Shown: positions 8,513 to 17,380 of the stretch, one piece after another | Numbering within the stretch: position 1 is the first letter of the stretch | How the letters are laid out: the number at the start of each line of letters is the position of its first letter | Origin: JBBPYC01 sp038200275 | Lineage (GTDB): Bacteria > Pseudomonadota > Gammaproteobacteria > Burkholderiales > Burkholderiaceae_C | Assembly (NCBI GenBank): GCA_038200275.1 | Contig: JBBPYC010000021.1 | Coordinates: 47,776 to 111,775, forward strand | Length of the DNA stretch: 64,000 nucleotides | Direction of reading: 5' to 3' | Notes under the pieces: generated by a model | What the model was told of the DNA's origin: nothing | Seen by the model: the letters and a program-made list of their open reading frames with translations, nothing else | Database searches by the model: none | Translations under genes and position numbers: made by a program

Positions 8513-9157
8513 TTATTGCTTGGGCCGCCCGTAGCGCGCGGTGAAGCTGGCCTGGCCCAGCAGGTTCGAATGAATCATGAAGCCGGCCAGTGCCGGCGTT
8601 GCGTCGTCCGGGATCTCCAGCTTGGGCACCTTCAGCGCGTACAGCGTGAACACATAGCGATGCGGTCGATCGCCCCGTGGCGGGCAGACGCCGCCGTAGC
8701 CGGCTTGGCCGTAATCGTTGCGCAACTGGCGCGCGCCGGGCGCCAGCAGGCTACCGTCGGCAGCGCCCGCATCGGCGTTCAGGCCGCTGACGTGGCCGGG
8801 AATATCGATCACCACCCAGTGCCACCACCCGGAGCCGGTCGGCGCATCCGGGTCGTAGAGCGTCAGCGCAAAGCTCTGCGTGCCTTCGGGTGCGCCGGTC
8901 CAGTCAAGTGCGGGCGACTTGTTGTCGCCGCTGCAATCAAAGCCGTTGAACTCGAAACGCGCATCGATCGTGCCGCCGGCCTGGACTTCTCGGCTCTCCA
9001 GCTTGAAGCCGGATACGCCGGCTGCCTCCGGCTCGTCGTCCGCGTCCAGCCAACGGGTGACGCCCGACAGCGATCCGCGTTCGCGCTTTTCCTGCGCGAT
9101 CCAGTTGACGAGCGCGGCGCCGATCGCGGCCGCGGTAAGGGTTCTCAAAATGCCCAT
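8513..9157 (-). CDS. YbhB/YbcL-type phosphatidylethanolamine-binding (PEBP) protein
   Basis: 214 residues. An N-terminal hydrophobic stretch (LTAAAIGAALVNWIAQ) and a linker rich in acidic residues precede the PEBP domain, which starts near residue 48 with GFKLESREVQAGG. The ligand-site elements are present: ALTLYDPDAPTGSGWWHWVV and CPPRGDRPHRYVFTLYAL, the bacterial equivalents of the DPD and PP..GxHRY motifs. Bacterial PEBPs are called Raf-kinase-inhibitor-like only by homology and their ligands are mostly unknown. AAGAAGGAG precedes the ATG. The N-terminal membrane-anchor extension is longer than in E. coli YbhB. Confidence 0.93.
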   Translation of the reverse strand: MGILRTLTAAAIGAALVNWIAQEKRERGSLSGVTRWLDADDEPEAAGVSGFKLESREVQAGGTIDARFEFNGFDCSGDNKSPALDWTGAPEGTQSFALTLYDPDAPTGSGWWHWVVIDIPGHVSGLNADAGAADGSLLAPGARQLRNDYGQAGYGGVCPPRGDRPHRYVFTLYALKVPKLEIPDDATPALAGFMIHSNLLGQASFTARYGRPKQ

Positions 9158-9319
9158 GAGCGTATCTCCTTCTTTTCCAGGTTTTGTCGCTTGCGACTGC
9201 CGTTGATCTGACCTCGCTCGCCATCATGCCGCAGGCGTGGTGGTCGGCTGCGGAAAGATCAGCGCCCGCAGGCATTCCCCTGCCCCCGCCGCAAACCCTT
9301 GCCCGATACTCTGCCGCCT

Positions 9320-10447
9320 ATGCAAGTCTTTCAGTTTGAGGGTGGTCGCGTGGCCGAAAGCACCACATTGCCCGTGGCCTTGTCGCCAGACGGTTTTGTC
9401 TGGGTTACGGCCGAACGGGTGGAGTTCGAAACGGGCTTGACTCAACTGCAAGCCGATCTGGCACGACTGACCGGCACCCAACTCGTCGATTTGCACGTGC
9501 AGGACCTGCTGAGCCGGCAGCTGCCTTCGCAGTACGACTACACGTCGCAATACGACCTGCTGGTGTTTCGGCGGCTGGCTGCGCAAGGCGATCCGCCCGC
9601 GATGCGCCGCGGCGCACCGGCTTCGGCGGCGCCTCTGCCGGGCGCACTGCTGCCGCGCATCGACACCACGCCGGTCGGCTTCGTGGTGTTCGACCGCGTG
9701 CTGTTGTCGGTGCATCCGGCCGAGTGCGCTGTGCGCAACGCGTTCATCGCGCGGTTGTCAGGCGCAGCGCCACCGGCCACGAACGGTTCAACCGATTCGC
9801 CCGCATTGCGCCCTGCCGCCGTTGCACGCTCTGCAACGAGTCCAGCCGACTTGATGCTGCGGCTCGTGAACCTGATGGTCGACGGCTTTCTGGAACTGCG
9901 GCGCGAGCTGACGCAGCAGCTCGACCATTGGCAAGCCGAGCTGTTGAACCCGAAGAGCCGCGCGATCGACTGGAGCACGATGCTCGACGTGCGCCTTGCG
10001 CTGCACGAACTCGATCAAATCTGCGAAGACCAACGCGCTGCCGTACAGGACTGGACCGACACGGTGGAAACCTGGCCCGATGCGGCGACGCAGCCAGCGC
10101 AACGTGAGCGCGATCTGCTGCTGGTGCGCAGCCGCGATCTGCTCGAACACATCGAACGCGTGGTGCACCACGTGAGAAGGCTCGAGCAAAGCGCCGAGAC
10201 CGCAGTGCAGATGCATTTTTCTGCGCAAAGCAACCGCACCAACGACATCATGCGTGTGCTCACCGTGCTGACCGCGGTGTTTCTGCCACTGAACCTGATC
10301 GCGGGCATCTTCGGGATGAACTTCGAATCGATTCCGTTGTTGCACAAGGCCGCCGGCTTCTGGATCGCGATGGGTGCGATGGCAGTGATCGCCGTCGCGC
10401 TGGTGGTGTTCTTCTGGCGCAAGCGGTACCTGGAGCGAACGAGGTAA
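9320..10447 (+). CDS. CorA-family divalent-cation transporter, ZntB-like
   Basis: 375 residues from the ATG at 9320; an upstream TTG is in frame but lacks support. A long, mostly helical cytoplasmic domain (residues 1 to about 310) ends in two C-terminal membrane helices. The signature GMN tripeptide appears in GIFGMNFESIP, directly after the first helix (MRVLTVLTAVFLPLNLIA). The tail KRYLERTR is basic as usual. CorA-type proteins are pentameric inner-membrane channels for Mg, Co or Zn; the fold class is certain and the metal is not. Confidence 0.9.
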   Translation: MQVFQFEGGRVAESTTLPVALSPDGFVWVTAERVEFETGLTQLQADLARLTGTQLVDLHVQDLLSRQLPSQYDYTSQYDLLVFRRLAAQGDPPAMRRGAPASAAPLPGALLPRIDTTPVGFVVFDRVLLSVHPAECAVRNAFIARLSGAAPPATNGSTDSPALRPAAVARSATSPADLMLRLVNLMVDGFLELRRELTQQLDHWQAELLNPKSRAIDWSTMLDVRLALHELDQICEDQRAAVQDWTDTVETWPDAATQPAQRERDLLLVRSRDLLEHIERVVHHVRRLEQSAETAVQMHFSAQSNRTNDIMRVLTVLTAVFLPLNLIAGIFGMNFESIPLLHKAAGFWIAMGAMAVIAVALVVFFWRKRYLERTR

Positions 10448-10631
10448 AGCATTCCCCCAGGCTTCGCTCCCTGCAATCGGCTTTCACCTTCCCCCCCCTA
10501 CCGAGGGCGGCGCCTGCGGCCCGACCAAGCCACCTCCGCGGCCCTGCTGGGAAATGCCAACACCCATCGCAACGCTGAGCGGCTGAAAGTGGTGTCCGCA
10601 TGCGCTTCGACACCGCGACACGTGGTCGGGG

Positions 10632-11333
10632 TTACTTCAAATGCTGTGCGAAGAATGCGAGGGTGCGATCGCGCGCTTTCGCAGCAGACTCGGCGCTGAA
10701 GCTGCCGCGCTGATCGCAGTTGAAGCCGTGCTGGGCGGGGTAGCGATACAGCTGCACGGTTGGATGGCGTTTCTCGAACGCATCGACCGAGTTGTTCGGG
10801 ATCGCGCTGTCTTGTTCACCGAAGTGCGACATCACCGGCACCTTGGGTGTGCGTTGGGCGTCTGCACCGGTCGTCATGCCGCCGCCGTAGTAGGTCACGG
10901 CTGCAGCAACGCCGTTGAGCATGCAGGCAGCGCGCCAGCTCAGCAGCCCGCCCCAGCAGTAGCCCACCACGCCAACCTTCACGGGCGATGCGCCGTTGGC
11001 ATCGGCTGCATACGAGATAGCCGCTTCGATGGCGGCCAGCACACCCGGCGCGGGCATTGCTTCGGCCGCAGTTTTCAACGCGCGGCCGGCGTTGATGTCG
11101 GGCGGCGCGTAGCCGAGTTCGACACCAGGCTCGAGCCGATCGAACAGCGCGGGGGCAAGTGCGAGGTAGCCCTGCGCTGCAAAGTCATCTGCAACCGCAC
11201 GGATGTGTGCGTTCACGCCGAAGATCTCTTGAAGCACGACGATCGCACCCGTTGCCATGCCGCCAGCCGGACGCGCCAGATACGCAGGCATCGGCCGACC
11301 CTGCGGCATCTTCAGATCGATCTGTTCACCCAT
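10632..11333 (-). CDS. Dienelactone hydrolase family protein
   Basis: 233 residues from MGEQIDLK at 11333, chosen because GGAG lies ahead and the family N-terminus starts here; the open frame runs much further upstream without homology. It is an alpha/beta hydrolase with a cysteine nucleophile in GVVGYCWGG, Asp in FGEQDSAIP and His in YPAQHGFNC, the Cys-Asp-His triad of dienelactone hydrolases. QEIFGVNAHIRAVADDFAAQGY is a strong family marker. True DLH opens dienelactones in chlorocatechol degradation, but many paralogs are general carboxymethylenebutenolidases. It is followed upstream on the same strand by the HCCA-isomerase-like gene. Confidence 0.94.
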   Translation of the reverse strand: MGEQIDLKMPQGRPMPAYLARPAGGMATGAIVVLQEIFGVNAHIRAVADDFAAQGYLALAPALFDRLEPGVELGYAPPDINAGRALKTAAEAMPAPGVLAAIEAAISYAADANGASPVKVGVVGYCWGGLLSWRAACMLNGVAAAVTYYGGGMTTGADAQRTPKVPVMSHFGEQDSAIPNNSVDAFEKRHPTVQLYRYPAQHGFNCDQRGSFSAESAAKARDRTLAFFAQHLK

Positions 11334-11382
11334 GTCGATATGCTCCGGTTTGCTGCTGGAAAAAAGGGGGGAAGGCGATTCT

Positions 11383-11988
11383 TCAAGAGGCGAGCTTCGT
11401 GCGCACGAAGTCAAGCCGGTCCTGACCCCAGAACATCTCGCTGTCCACCACGTAGGTCGGTGCACCGAAGATGCCGAGATCGGTCGCGGCCTTGGTGTTT
11501 TCGGCATATCGCGCCTGCACGGCCTGCGCTTGTGACTGCTCCAGCCGTGTCGGCGCCAGGCCGGTTTCCCGCAGCAGCTCAGCCAGCACATCGGGCTCGG
11601 CAATGTTGCGCTGCTGCTCCCATACCGCTGAAAAGACTGCACCGCACAGGCGCATCGCGGCGTCGGCGCCGTCTTTCATTTCGACGCAGACGATCAACAA
11701 CGCGGCTGGATCGCCCGCCACTGGAAAGAACTGCGGCTGAATGTGCATCGGCAGCTTGAGCTGCTCAGCAAATCGGCGCAACTCAACCAGCCGGTACGCC
11801 TGTCGCTGGGGGGCACGTTGCGGCAGGGGCAACCCACCGGACACCTTGAACACCGCGCCCAAGTCGAACGGCAGCACACGCAGCGTGACGCCCTCCCCGG
11901 CTGCGCGCACCATCTCGCGCAAGCGCACATGGCCCAGATAGGTCCACGGGCTGGCGGGCGCCAGGTAGTAATCAACGGTATGGGGCAT
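11383..11988 (-). CDS. 2-hydroxychromene-2-carboxylate isomerase-like DsbA/GST-kappa protein
   Basis: 201 residues. The N-terminus VDYYLAPASPWTYLGHVRLRE has the SPW(T/A)YL active-site region of HCCA isomerase and kappa-class GSTs, where Ser replaces the DsbA cysteine. The thioredoxin-fold element DLGIFGAPTYVVDSEMFWGQDRLDFV closes the domain and includes the cis-Pro (GAPTYV). In naphthalene pathways this glutathione-dependent enzyme isomerises hydroxychromene carboxylate. The salicylate-gentisate cluster lies about 46 kb away in this window, so a catabolic role is possible. It is cotranscribed with or adjacent to the dienelactone hydrolase (49-base gap). Confidence 0.9.
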   Translation of the reverse strand: MPHTVDYYLAPASPWTYLGHVRLREMVRAAGEGVTLRVLPFDLGAVFKVSGGLPLPQRAPQRQAYRLVELRRFAEQLKLPMHIQPQFFPVAGDPAALLIVCVEMKDGADAAMRLCGAVFSAVWEQQRNIAEPDVLAELLRETGLAPTRLEQSQAQAVQARYAENTKAATDLGIFGAPTYVVDSEMFWGQDRLDFVRTKLAS

Positions 11989-12055
11989 CCAGCGGCTCCT
12001 CGGTGTTTAATCAAATCAGCAAGTGCGAAAAACCTATTTTGCAGGAGACCTCAAG

Positions 12056-12802
12056 ATGAACAAAGTATTGCTCGTGACCGGCGCGAGCCGCGGCATCGGC
12101 GCTGCGACCGCCCGGCTGGCTGCGGCCGAAGGCTATGCAGTCGCCATCAACTACGCATCCAATGAGAAGGCGGCGCAGGAGGTCGTCAAAGCGATCGAAG
12201 CCAGCGGCGGCATCGCGGTTGCGCTGCAGGCCGATGTCGGCGATGAAGCGCAGGTGATGCGCCTGTTCGAGCAGGTCGACGAGCAGCTGGGTCCCTTGAC
12301 CGCGCTGGTGAACAACGCGGGGGTAGTAGACGTGGCCAGCCCGGTCGCCGAGATGACCGGCGCGCGTCTGAAGCGCATGTTCGACATCAACGTGCTCGGC
12401 TCGATCTTTTGCGCACGCGAAGCGGTGCGCCGCATGAGCACCCAGCGTGGCGGCCACGGCGGTGCGATCGTGAACCTGTCGAGCGCCGCGGCGCGCCTGG
12501 GCTCACCCGGCCAATACGTCGACTACGCTGCGGCCAAAGGGGCCATCGATGCGTTCACGATGGGCCTGGCCAAGGAAGTCGCCGCAGAAGGCATCCGCGT
12601 GAACGCCGTGCGCCCCGGCTTGATCGACACCGACATTCACGCCTCCGGCGGCGAACCCGACCGCGTGGCGCGCCTCGTGCACATGGTGCCAATGCAGCGC
12701 AGCGGCAGCGCCGAGGAAGTGGCCCAAGCCGTGGTCTGGCTGCTGTCGGACGGCGCGAGCTACACGACCATGTCGCTGCTTGATGTCTCAGGAGGCCGTT
12801 GA
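12056..12802 (+). CDS. Short-chain dehydrogenase/reductase (SDR)
   Basis: 248 residues from MNKVLLVTGAS; the ATG at 12056 follows AGGAGACC and excludes a short upstream extension. Motifs: TGASRGIG (cofactor loop, residues 8-15), NNAG (about 88), catalytic Ser in NLSSAAA, and YVDYAAAKG for the Tyr-x3-Lys pair. SNEKAA after the second strand is compatible with NADP preference. It resembles sugar or beta-ketoacyl reductase-type SDRs; the substrate is unknown. Its stop overlaps the start of the MaoC gene (ATGA), so the two are translationally coupled and probably act on the same hydroxyacyl or enoyl substrate. Confidence 0.93.
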   Translation: MNKVLLVTGASRGIGAATARLAAAEGYAVAINYASNEKAAQEVVKAIEASGGIAVALQADVGDEAQVMRLFEQVDEQLGPLTALVNNAGVVDVASPVAEMTGARLKRMFDINVLGSIFCAREAVRRMSTQRGGHGGAIVNLSSAAARLGSPGQYVDYAAAKGAIDAFTMGLAKEVAAEGIRVNAVRPGLIDTDIHASGGEPDRVARLVHMVPMQRSGSAEEVAQAVVWLLSDGASYTTMSLLDVSGGR

Positions 12803-13341
12803 TGGAACCCACCAAACCAGCGACGCCCGCGGCGCGTGAGATTAAGCACTACTGGGAGGACCTGGTGCCTGGCACGATGCGCGAACTGGGCTCCGTCACG
12901 CCGACAGCCGAAGAAACGATCGCATTCGCGCGTCAGTTCGATCCGCAGCCGTTTCACCTCGATGAAGAAGCTGCCAAGGCCTCGTTGTTCGGTAGTTTGA
13001 GCGCAAGCGGCTGGCACACTTGTGCGATGGCGATGCGGCTCATGGTGGACAACTTCCTGGTTGATTCGTCAAGCCTGGGCTCGCCCGGGCTGGAAAACAT
13101 CAAGTGGTTGAAACCCGTGCATCCGGGCGACACGTTGAGCTTGCGCCATCACATCATCGAATCGCGCCCGCTGGCCAGCAAGCCGCACGTCGGACTGGTG
13201 CGCACGAAGTGGGAGATGCGGAACCAGCACGGCGATCAAGTGCTTCACATGGAAGGGTTTTCGATGTTTCGCCGGCGGCACGCGGCGGATTCAACAGCGG
13301 ATACTGGAGAGGCCGCACCCAAAGACAACCAAGCCCATTGA
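12802..13341 (+). CDS. MaoC-like hydratase (hot-dog fold)
   Basis: 179 residues; its ATG overlaps the SDR stop as ATGA, with GGAGG 7 bases ahead. YWEDLVPGTMRELGSVTPTAEETIAFARQFDPQPFHLDEE is the MaoC dehydratase signature, with the Asp/His hydration residues in FDPQPFHLD. SGWHTCAMAMRLMVD and LKPVHPGDTL follow, as in R-specific enoyl-CoA hydratases and related acyl dehydratases. Coupling to an SDR suggests a reductase/hydratase pair for a beta-oxidation-like step. The C-terminal 20 residues (RRHAADSTADTGEAAPKD) form a polar tail outside the domain. Confidence 0.92.
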   Translation: MEPTKPATPAAREIKHYWEDLVPGTMRELGSVTPTAEETIAFARQFDPQPFHLDEEAAKASLFGSLSASGWHTCAMAMRLMVDNFLVDSSSLGSPGLENIKWLKPVHPGDTLSLRHHIIESRPLASKPHVGLVRTKWEMRNQHGDQVLHMEGFSMFRRRHAADSTADTGEAAPKDNQAH

Positions 13342-13352
13342 ATGCACAGACC

Positions 13353-13763
13353 TCAGGCGGTCGGTGCCAGCAATGTGGTGGTGACTTCGGTCGTTGTAGA
13401 TGTCATCAATTTGTGTACCGGGCACTTGTCTGCCACGCTGAGCAGCTGCTGACGCTGCGCCTCGCTCAAGTCTCCGGTCAATGCCAGCGTCACGTGCAGT
13501 CGATAGACGCCGTTGCGTTCCTCGCTGTCGTCGCGCTCGACGACAGCTTCAATGCCCTCGACCGGAATGTTTTTTCGCCGTGCATACCAAAGCGTGGTGA
13601 GGGCCTTGCAGGCGCCGAGCGCGCTGTCGTACAAGTCGTGCGGCGTCGGGCCGAGGTCTTCGCCGCCGTTGGCGGGCGGCTCGTCGACTGCGAACTCATG
13701 GCCTCGAACAGACACCACGTGCCGCATGGCGGCGTGCGTGTCCCGAGTGACGGTGATCGACAT
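13353..13763 (-). CDS. OsmC family protein
   Basis: 136 residues from MSITVTRD with CAAGGAG upstream. The OsmC fold is visible as ARHVVSVRGHEFAVDEP-type N-terminal strands, then GPTPHDLYDSALGACKALTTLWYARRKN, containing the first reactive Cys in GAC, and KCPVHKLM with the second Cys. This matches OsmC/Ohr peroxidases that reduce organic hydroperoxides through a Cys pair. Downstream neighbours are convergent; upstream, 40 bases away on the same strand, lies the large membrane protein of the ECF/cupin cluster. A hydroperoxide-related role would fit control by that sigma factor, as an inference. Confidence 0.9.
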   Translation of the reverse strand: MSITVTRDTHAAMRHVVSVRGHEFAVDEPPANGGEDLGPTPHDLYDSALGACKALTTLWYARRKNIPVEGIEAVVERDDSEERNGVYRLHVTLALTGDLSEAQRQQLLSVADKCPVHKLMTSTTTEVTTTLLAPTA

Positions 13764-13803
13764 GGTAAGGCTCCTTGTTTCGTTAATGGCGAACGGCTGC
13801 AAC

Positions 13804-16386
13804 TCAGCGATCGATGCGCGCTGCAGTTGCAGATGGCACGATGCGATACAGCACGTGCCCCGCGGATGCGGTCTCAACTTGCATAAGCGTCGCGTTTGCC
13901 CGCAGCTTCCCCGCGTCGGTCAGCGGTGCGAGCACGAACGCCGAGTCGAGCAGCGAAAAATCAAAGCGCGCCGGGTCCAGTGTGACAACCACTTCGTCAA
14001 GGCGCGGCGAGTCGATGCGATGCGCGGCCCGTCCTTCGAGGGATCCCAACGTGAGCAGCAGGCGCTGATAGCGGTTGTGCAACACGCGTTGTTTCCCGTC
14101 TGGATCCAGCTTACGCCACAGGCCCGGCTGCGGGTGATAAAACACGCCGTTGAGCACGGGCACACCGGCCGCTGGCAAGGTCATCGCCCAGTTGCGTTGA
14201 TCGATGACGGCCATGCGGCGCTGGACGGTTTCAGCGGTGGCGCCCTGCTCCATCTGCCTGGCCAGTTCCGGGTCGAGTACCAACGCTTGCGGTGCCTGCG
14301 CGAGCGGATTAAACGGCACCGCGCTGGCCAGCGTCCAGCCACAGAACAGCGCGGCGAACGCGCGGGTCTGTCGCATCAGCAGCAGGTAAGCGCCAGCGCC
14401 GAGTGCAGCCAGCGTCAGCAGCAAAAACGCAGGCGTCAGCACACTTTGAATCTCGGGCGGCACCCGCTGCAGTTGCCACACGGTCGGCAGGATCGTGCCG
14501 AGCGCGATCAGCGCGGCGATGAAGCGGACGGTGTTGGCTGCAAGCAGGGGGGATGAAGGCTCAGCTTGCTGCCGGGGCGCAAGCAACCATGCAAGCAGCA
14601 GCACCTGCGCCACTCCCAGCGCCAGGTCCATCCGGTACGACGTGGTCGAGCTCCACAGCGTTGCGCTTGCAAGCCACACCGGCCAGCCGATGAACATGAA
14701 CGACAGCGCCATCAAAAGGAACGTGGCAATGGCCACGGGCACCCCGTCGATCCGGCGCGCCCGCCACCACGCAAACAGCATCGCGATGCCGGCGGCTGGC
14801 AGCATGAACAAGAACGAACCGGCGTCGCTCGCGTTTGTCGCAGCCGATGGCAGGTACATCGTCAATGGGCTCAACAAGCCTTTGACAAGAAACCAGCGAT
14901 CGATGTCGCCGCCCACTTCCGCACTGCGCTGGCCGGGGTAAACAGTGCCGCGAATCGCTTCGACCGCATCATGCGCGCTGTGCCACCAGCTGCCCAGCAG
15001 CACGGCGAGGACGACCAGCGCCAGCAGCATGCCGACCGCCTGCACGCGGCCGAAGACAAGCATCCGGCGCTGGTTCCAGCCCCAGCCAAGCGCCAGGCTG
15101 CCGAACAGCCACGCCAGCGAGATCTGCCAGGCCGGATACAGCACCAGCGCATAGCCCGTCAGCGCAAGCCCGAGTGCTGCGCCCAAGCCCGCTGCAGGCA
15201 GCCAGCGGCGCGCGTGCAGCAGCCGCTCTGCAAGCAGCAACGCCGCGGCCGCAAAGAACACGGTGTACGCCGGCCAGCCCGAGAAGACGACGGCGTACGG
15301 CGCCAGCGCAACGGTGGCCGATAAGCCGGCTGCAATTCGCCAATCGAGCGCGAACAGCCGCCGCAGCAGCAACGCCAACGCCCCGAAGCACGCGAAGAAC
15401 GGAAACCACCAATACCAGGCCAGCGCGCGCCGCAAGTCGAGCACGAAAAAACCCCAGGTGGCTGGCTTCGCAAGGGCGGACAGGTGTGCGACCGGCACGC
15501 CCGTCATGCCGATCACAAGCATGTTCTGTCCGTCCGGCCCAAGGTTGCGATTGAGCACCGGCAGGCGCGGCTGGTGCGCGAGTTGCGCGAGCGCCAGCGG
15601 CGTGATGACCTGCCATTCGTCGCTGCGCACCGGGCGCGGCTCGCCAGCCCACGGAACTTGGCCGACGGGCGCAACGACCGCGCTTTGCGGCGGTGCGTCA
15701 TGAAACACAAGCGCAAGCGACGACCCGGTGAGACCCAGCGCGACCAGCAAGGCGAACGACCCGGCGACGCTGGCGGCAAATGCCTTGGGTGCCAGGCCAG
15801 CGCGCCAGCCTTGACGCCCTGCAACCCGTTCGATCGGGTCTGCGAAAACCAGCACGGCCAGGGGAACCAGCAGCGCAAGCAACGCAGCCAGCAGCGCACT
15901 GCGCGGCGGCTGCGTCAGTGCAGGCACGAGCACGCGAGCGGCCCGCGGTGCCGGATTCAGCGCGAACGTCGACCCGTCACCAAGCCGCACGCTGACCTCA
16001 AGCGGCTGCGGACCTGTGGGCAGCCCCAAAGGCAGGGAGATCGTCGCGTGAAAGCCGCTGAGCAGCCAGTCTCGGCGGCCGGTGCTTTGCACCACGTCGG
16101 GCCGCTCGAATCGGTGCATGCGGCCGCGATAGATTTCCTGCCCTGCGACCTGCACGATCAGGTTCGTCACGAACACATTCGGCCGCTCGGGCGCGATCCA
16201 GCCGGACAGCACCAACTGGCGCGGTTCAGCCGACGTGCTCGCCTCCTCGACATGACCGCGGCCAGCGGCAGGTGATGCGGTCTGGGCGAATGCTGCGGGT
16301 GACAGCAGAACCGCAAGACACAGCGCGGTCAACCAGCACAGCACGACCTGCGCGCACCACCCGCCGGGCTGCACGCCCCGTTGCAC
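13804..16386 (-). CDS. Large polytopic membrane protein, GT-C-like, function unknown
   Basis: 860 residues from a GTG at 16386, two bases after the stop of the cupin gene; the start choice rests on that coupling and on the signal peptide that follows (VVLCWLTALCLAVLLSPAAFA). Residues about 45-160 form a predicted periplasmic beta-rich region (LVLSGWIAPERPNVFVTNLI). Then come roughly 12 membrane segments. One loop carries PRPVRSDEWQVITPLALAQ, a motif I associate with uncharacterised membrane proteins having a glycosyltransferase-C-like topology. The C-terminus is soluble and ends near ATAARIDR. I do not recognise a defined function. Its position suggests it is a main output of the sigma/cupin pair. 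Confidence 0.7.
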   Translation of the reverse strand: MQRGVQPGGWCAQVVLCWLTALCLAVLLSPAAFAQTASPAAGRGHVEEASTSAEPRQLVLSGWIAPERPNVFVTNLIVQVAGQEIYRGRMHRFERPDVVQSTGRRDWLLSGFHATISLPLGLPTGPQPLEVSVRLGDGSTFALNPAPRAARVLVPALTQPPRSALLAALLALLVPLAVLVFADPIERVAGRQGWRAGLAPKAFAASVAGSFALLVALGLTGSSLALVFHDAPPQSAVVAPVGQVPWAGEPRPVRSDEWQVITPLALAQLAHQPRLPVLNRNLGPDGQNMLVIGMTGVPVAHLSALAKPATWGFFVLDLRRALAWYWWFPFFACFGALALLLRRLFALDWRIAAGLSATVALAPYAVVFSGWPAYTVFFAAAALLLAERLLHARRWLPAAGLGAALGLALTGYALVLYPAWQISLAWLFGSLALGWGWNQRRMLVFGRVQAVGMLLALVVLAVLLGSWWHSAHDAVEAIRGTVYPGQRSAEVGGDIDRWFLVKGLLSPLTMYLPSAATNASDAGSFLFMLPAAGIAMLFAWWRARRIDGVPVAIATFLLMALSFMFIGWPVWLASATLWSSTTSYRMDLALGVAQVLLLAWLLAPRQQAEPSSPLLAANTVRFIAALIALGTILPTVWQLQRVPPEIQSVLTPAFLLLTLAALGAGAYLLLMRQTRAFAALFCGWTLASAVPFNPLAQAPQALVLDPELARQMEQGATAETVQRRMAVIDQRNWAMTLPAAGVPVLNGVFYHPQPGLWRKLDPDGKQRVLHNRYQRLLLTLGSLEGRAAHRIDSPRLDEVVVTLDPARFDFSLLDSAFVLAPLTDAGKLRANATLMQVETASAGHVLYRIVPSATAARIDR

Positions 16387-16388
16387 GC

Positions 16389-17366
16389 TCAAGCAGCCGG
16401 TGCAGCCGCGGCTGTCGGGCTCGTTTGGAAGTCCAGCTCGATGTCGCCGTGAATGTAGAAGATCGCGCCGACGTCGGTATGGCCAGACAGGTGGCTGCTG
16501 CCGGCCGGGGCGAGCTGGTAATCGCCCTCGCGCAGCAGGCAGTCGTCCTGGAAGGCTTCGCCGCGCAGCACCAGACATTCCTCGTCATGCCCATGGGCGT
16601 GCTGCGGCACCGAAGCGCCCGGCGCAGCCCGATACAGCAACGCGGCCATCGCGCCCCGTCGCCACAGCACGCGCCGCTCGACCTGCGGCGCATACGGCTT
16701 CCACGGCGTGTCCGCATCGCGGACGGTGCACGGCGTCTCGCCCGGCTCGGCCCGTTGCAGCGATTCGCGCAAAAACAGCAGCGCACCTTGTGCGTCCGAG
16801 CGAATCGTCAGCGGCGCAGCCGGCGCAGCCGGCGCCGCTGACGTCGTACCGGTGCAAAGATGCGCATCGTCGCTTGATGCAGCCGGCACCACGTGAAAGT
16901 CCAGTGGCTCGAGCGAGATCGCCGTCGAACGGTTGTCGGCCAGTTCGGTGCGACCACGCAGTTGCAGCCACTCGCGCTGTACACCGGGCGCCGGCGCATC
17001 GATCACGAGCTGCCCGTCGGGGACAAGTTCGATCAACAACACGTGCAGCGGCTCGCCGGGACGCAATGTGCCCTGGGCAGCCAGATACAAGGTCTGCAAC
17101 CGCGCTTGTTCGCTCGCACGCGCCATCGCGGCTGCGGCGTGGCGCACCGTCACCATCGCGCGGTTTGCGCGCACGCTGGCAGCCGCGCGCCGAACCAGCC
17201 GAGCCCGCAGCGCAGGCAGATAGGGGCGTGGTGCACGCCTGTCCTGCGCGGCAAATACAAGCGCATCGAGCAAACCAAGCGAACCATCGGCGAGAGGTGC
17301 GGATGGCAATGCCAACGTATTCGGCGGCGGCACAGGCGTCGTGCGTGGCTCAGGGTTTCCACTCAT
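16389..17366 (-). CDS. ChrR-like cupin protein, probable partner of the ECF sigma factor
   Basis: 325 residues. The last 110 hold a cupin domain with the metal motif PQHAHGHDEECLVLRGEAFQDD and later GSSHLSGHTDVGAIFYIHGDIE, as in the C-terminal cupin of ChrR. An earlier region (about 105-175) looks like a degenerate cupin without metal ligands. The N-terminal part is helical but lacks the HxxxCxxC zinc motif of classic ChrR anti-sigma domains. ChrR binds an ECF sigma factor and releases it on singlet oxygen or organic hydroperoxide. Here the sigma gene ends 14 bases upstream, which supports pairing, but anti-sigma activity is unproven. An Ala/Pro-rich linker near residues 177-190 comes from a short DNA repeat. 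Confidence 0.78.
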   Translation of the reverse strand: MSGNPEPRTTPVPPPNTLALPSAPLADGSLGLLDALVFAAQDRRAPRPYLPALRARLVRRAAASVRANRAMVTVRHAAAAMARASEQARLQTLYLAAQGTLRPGEPLHVLLIELVPDGQLVIDAPAPGVQREWLQLRGRTELADNRSTAISLEPLDFHVVPAASSDDAHLCTGTTSAAPAAPAAPLTIRSDAQGALLFLRESLQRAEPGETPCTVRDADTPWKPYAPQVERRVLWRRGAMAALLYRAAPGASVPQHAHGHDEECLVLRGEAFQDDCLLREGDYQLAPAGSSHLSGHTDVGAIFYIHGDIELDFQTSPTAAAAPAA

Positions 17367-17380
17367 ATCCTGCGATTAGA

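Noticed and set aside
16810..16845. GCCGGCGCA-type repeat
   Set aside because: It encodes an Ala/Pro linker in the cupin protein and is explained by coding.
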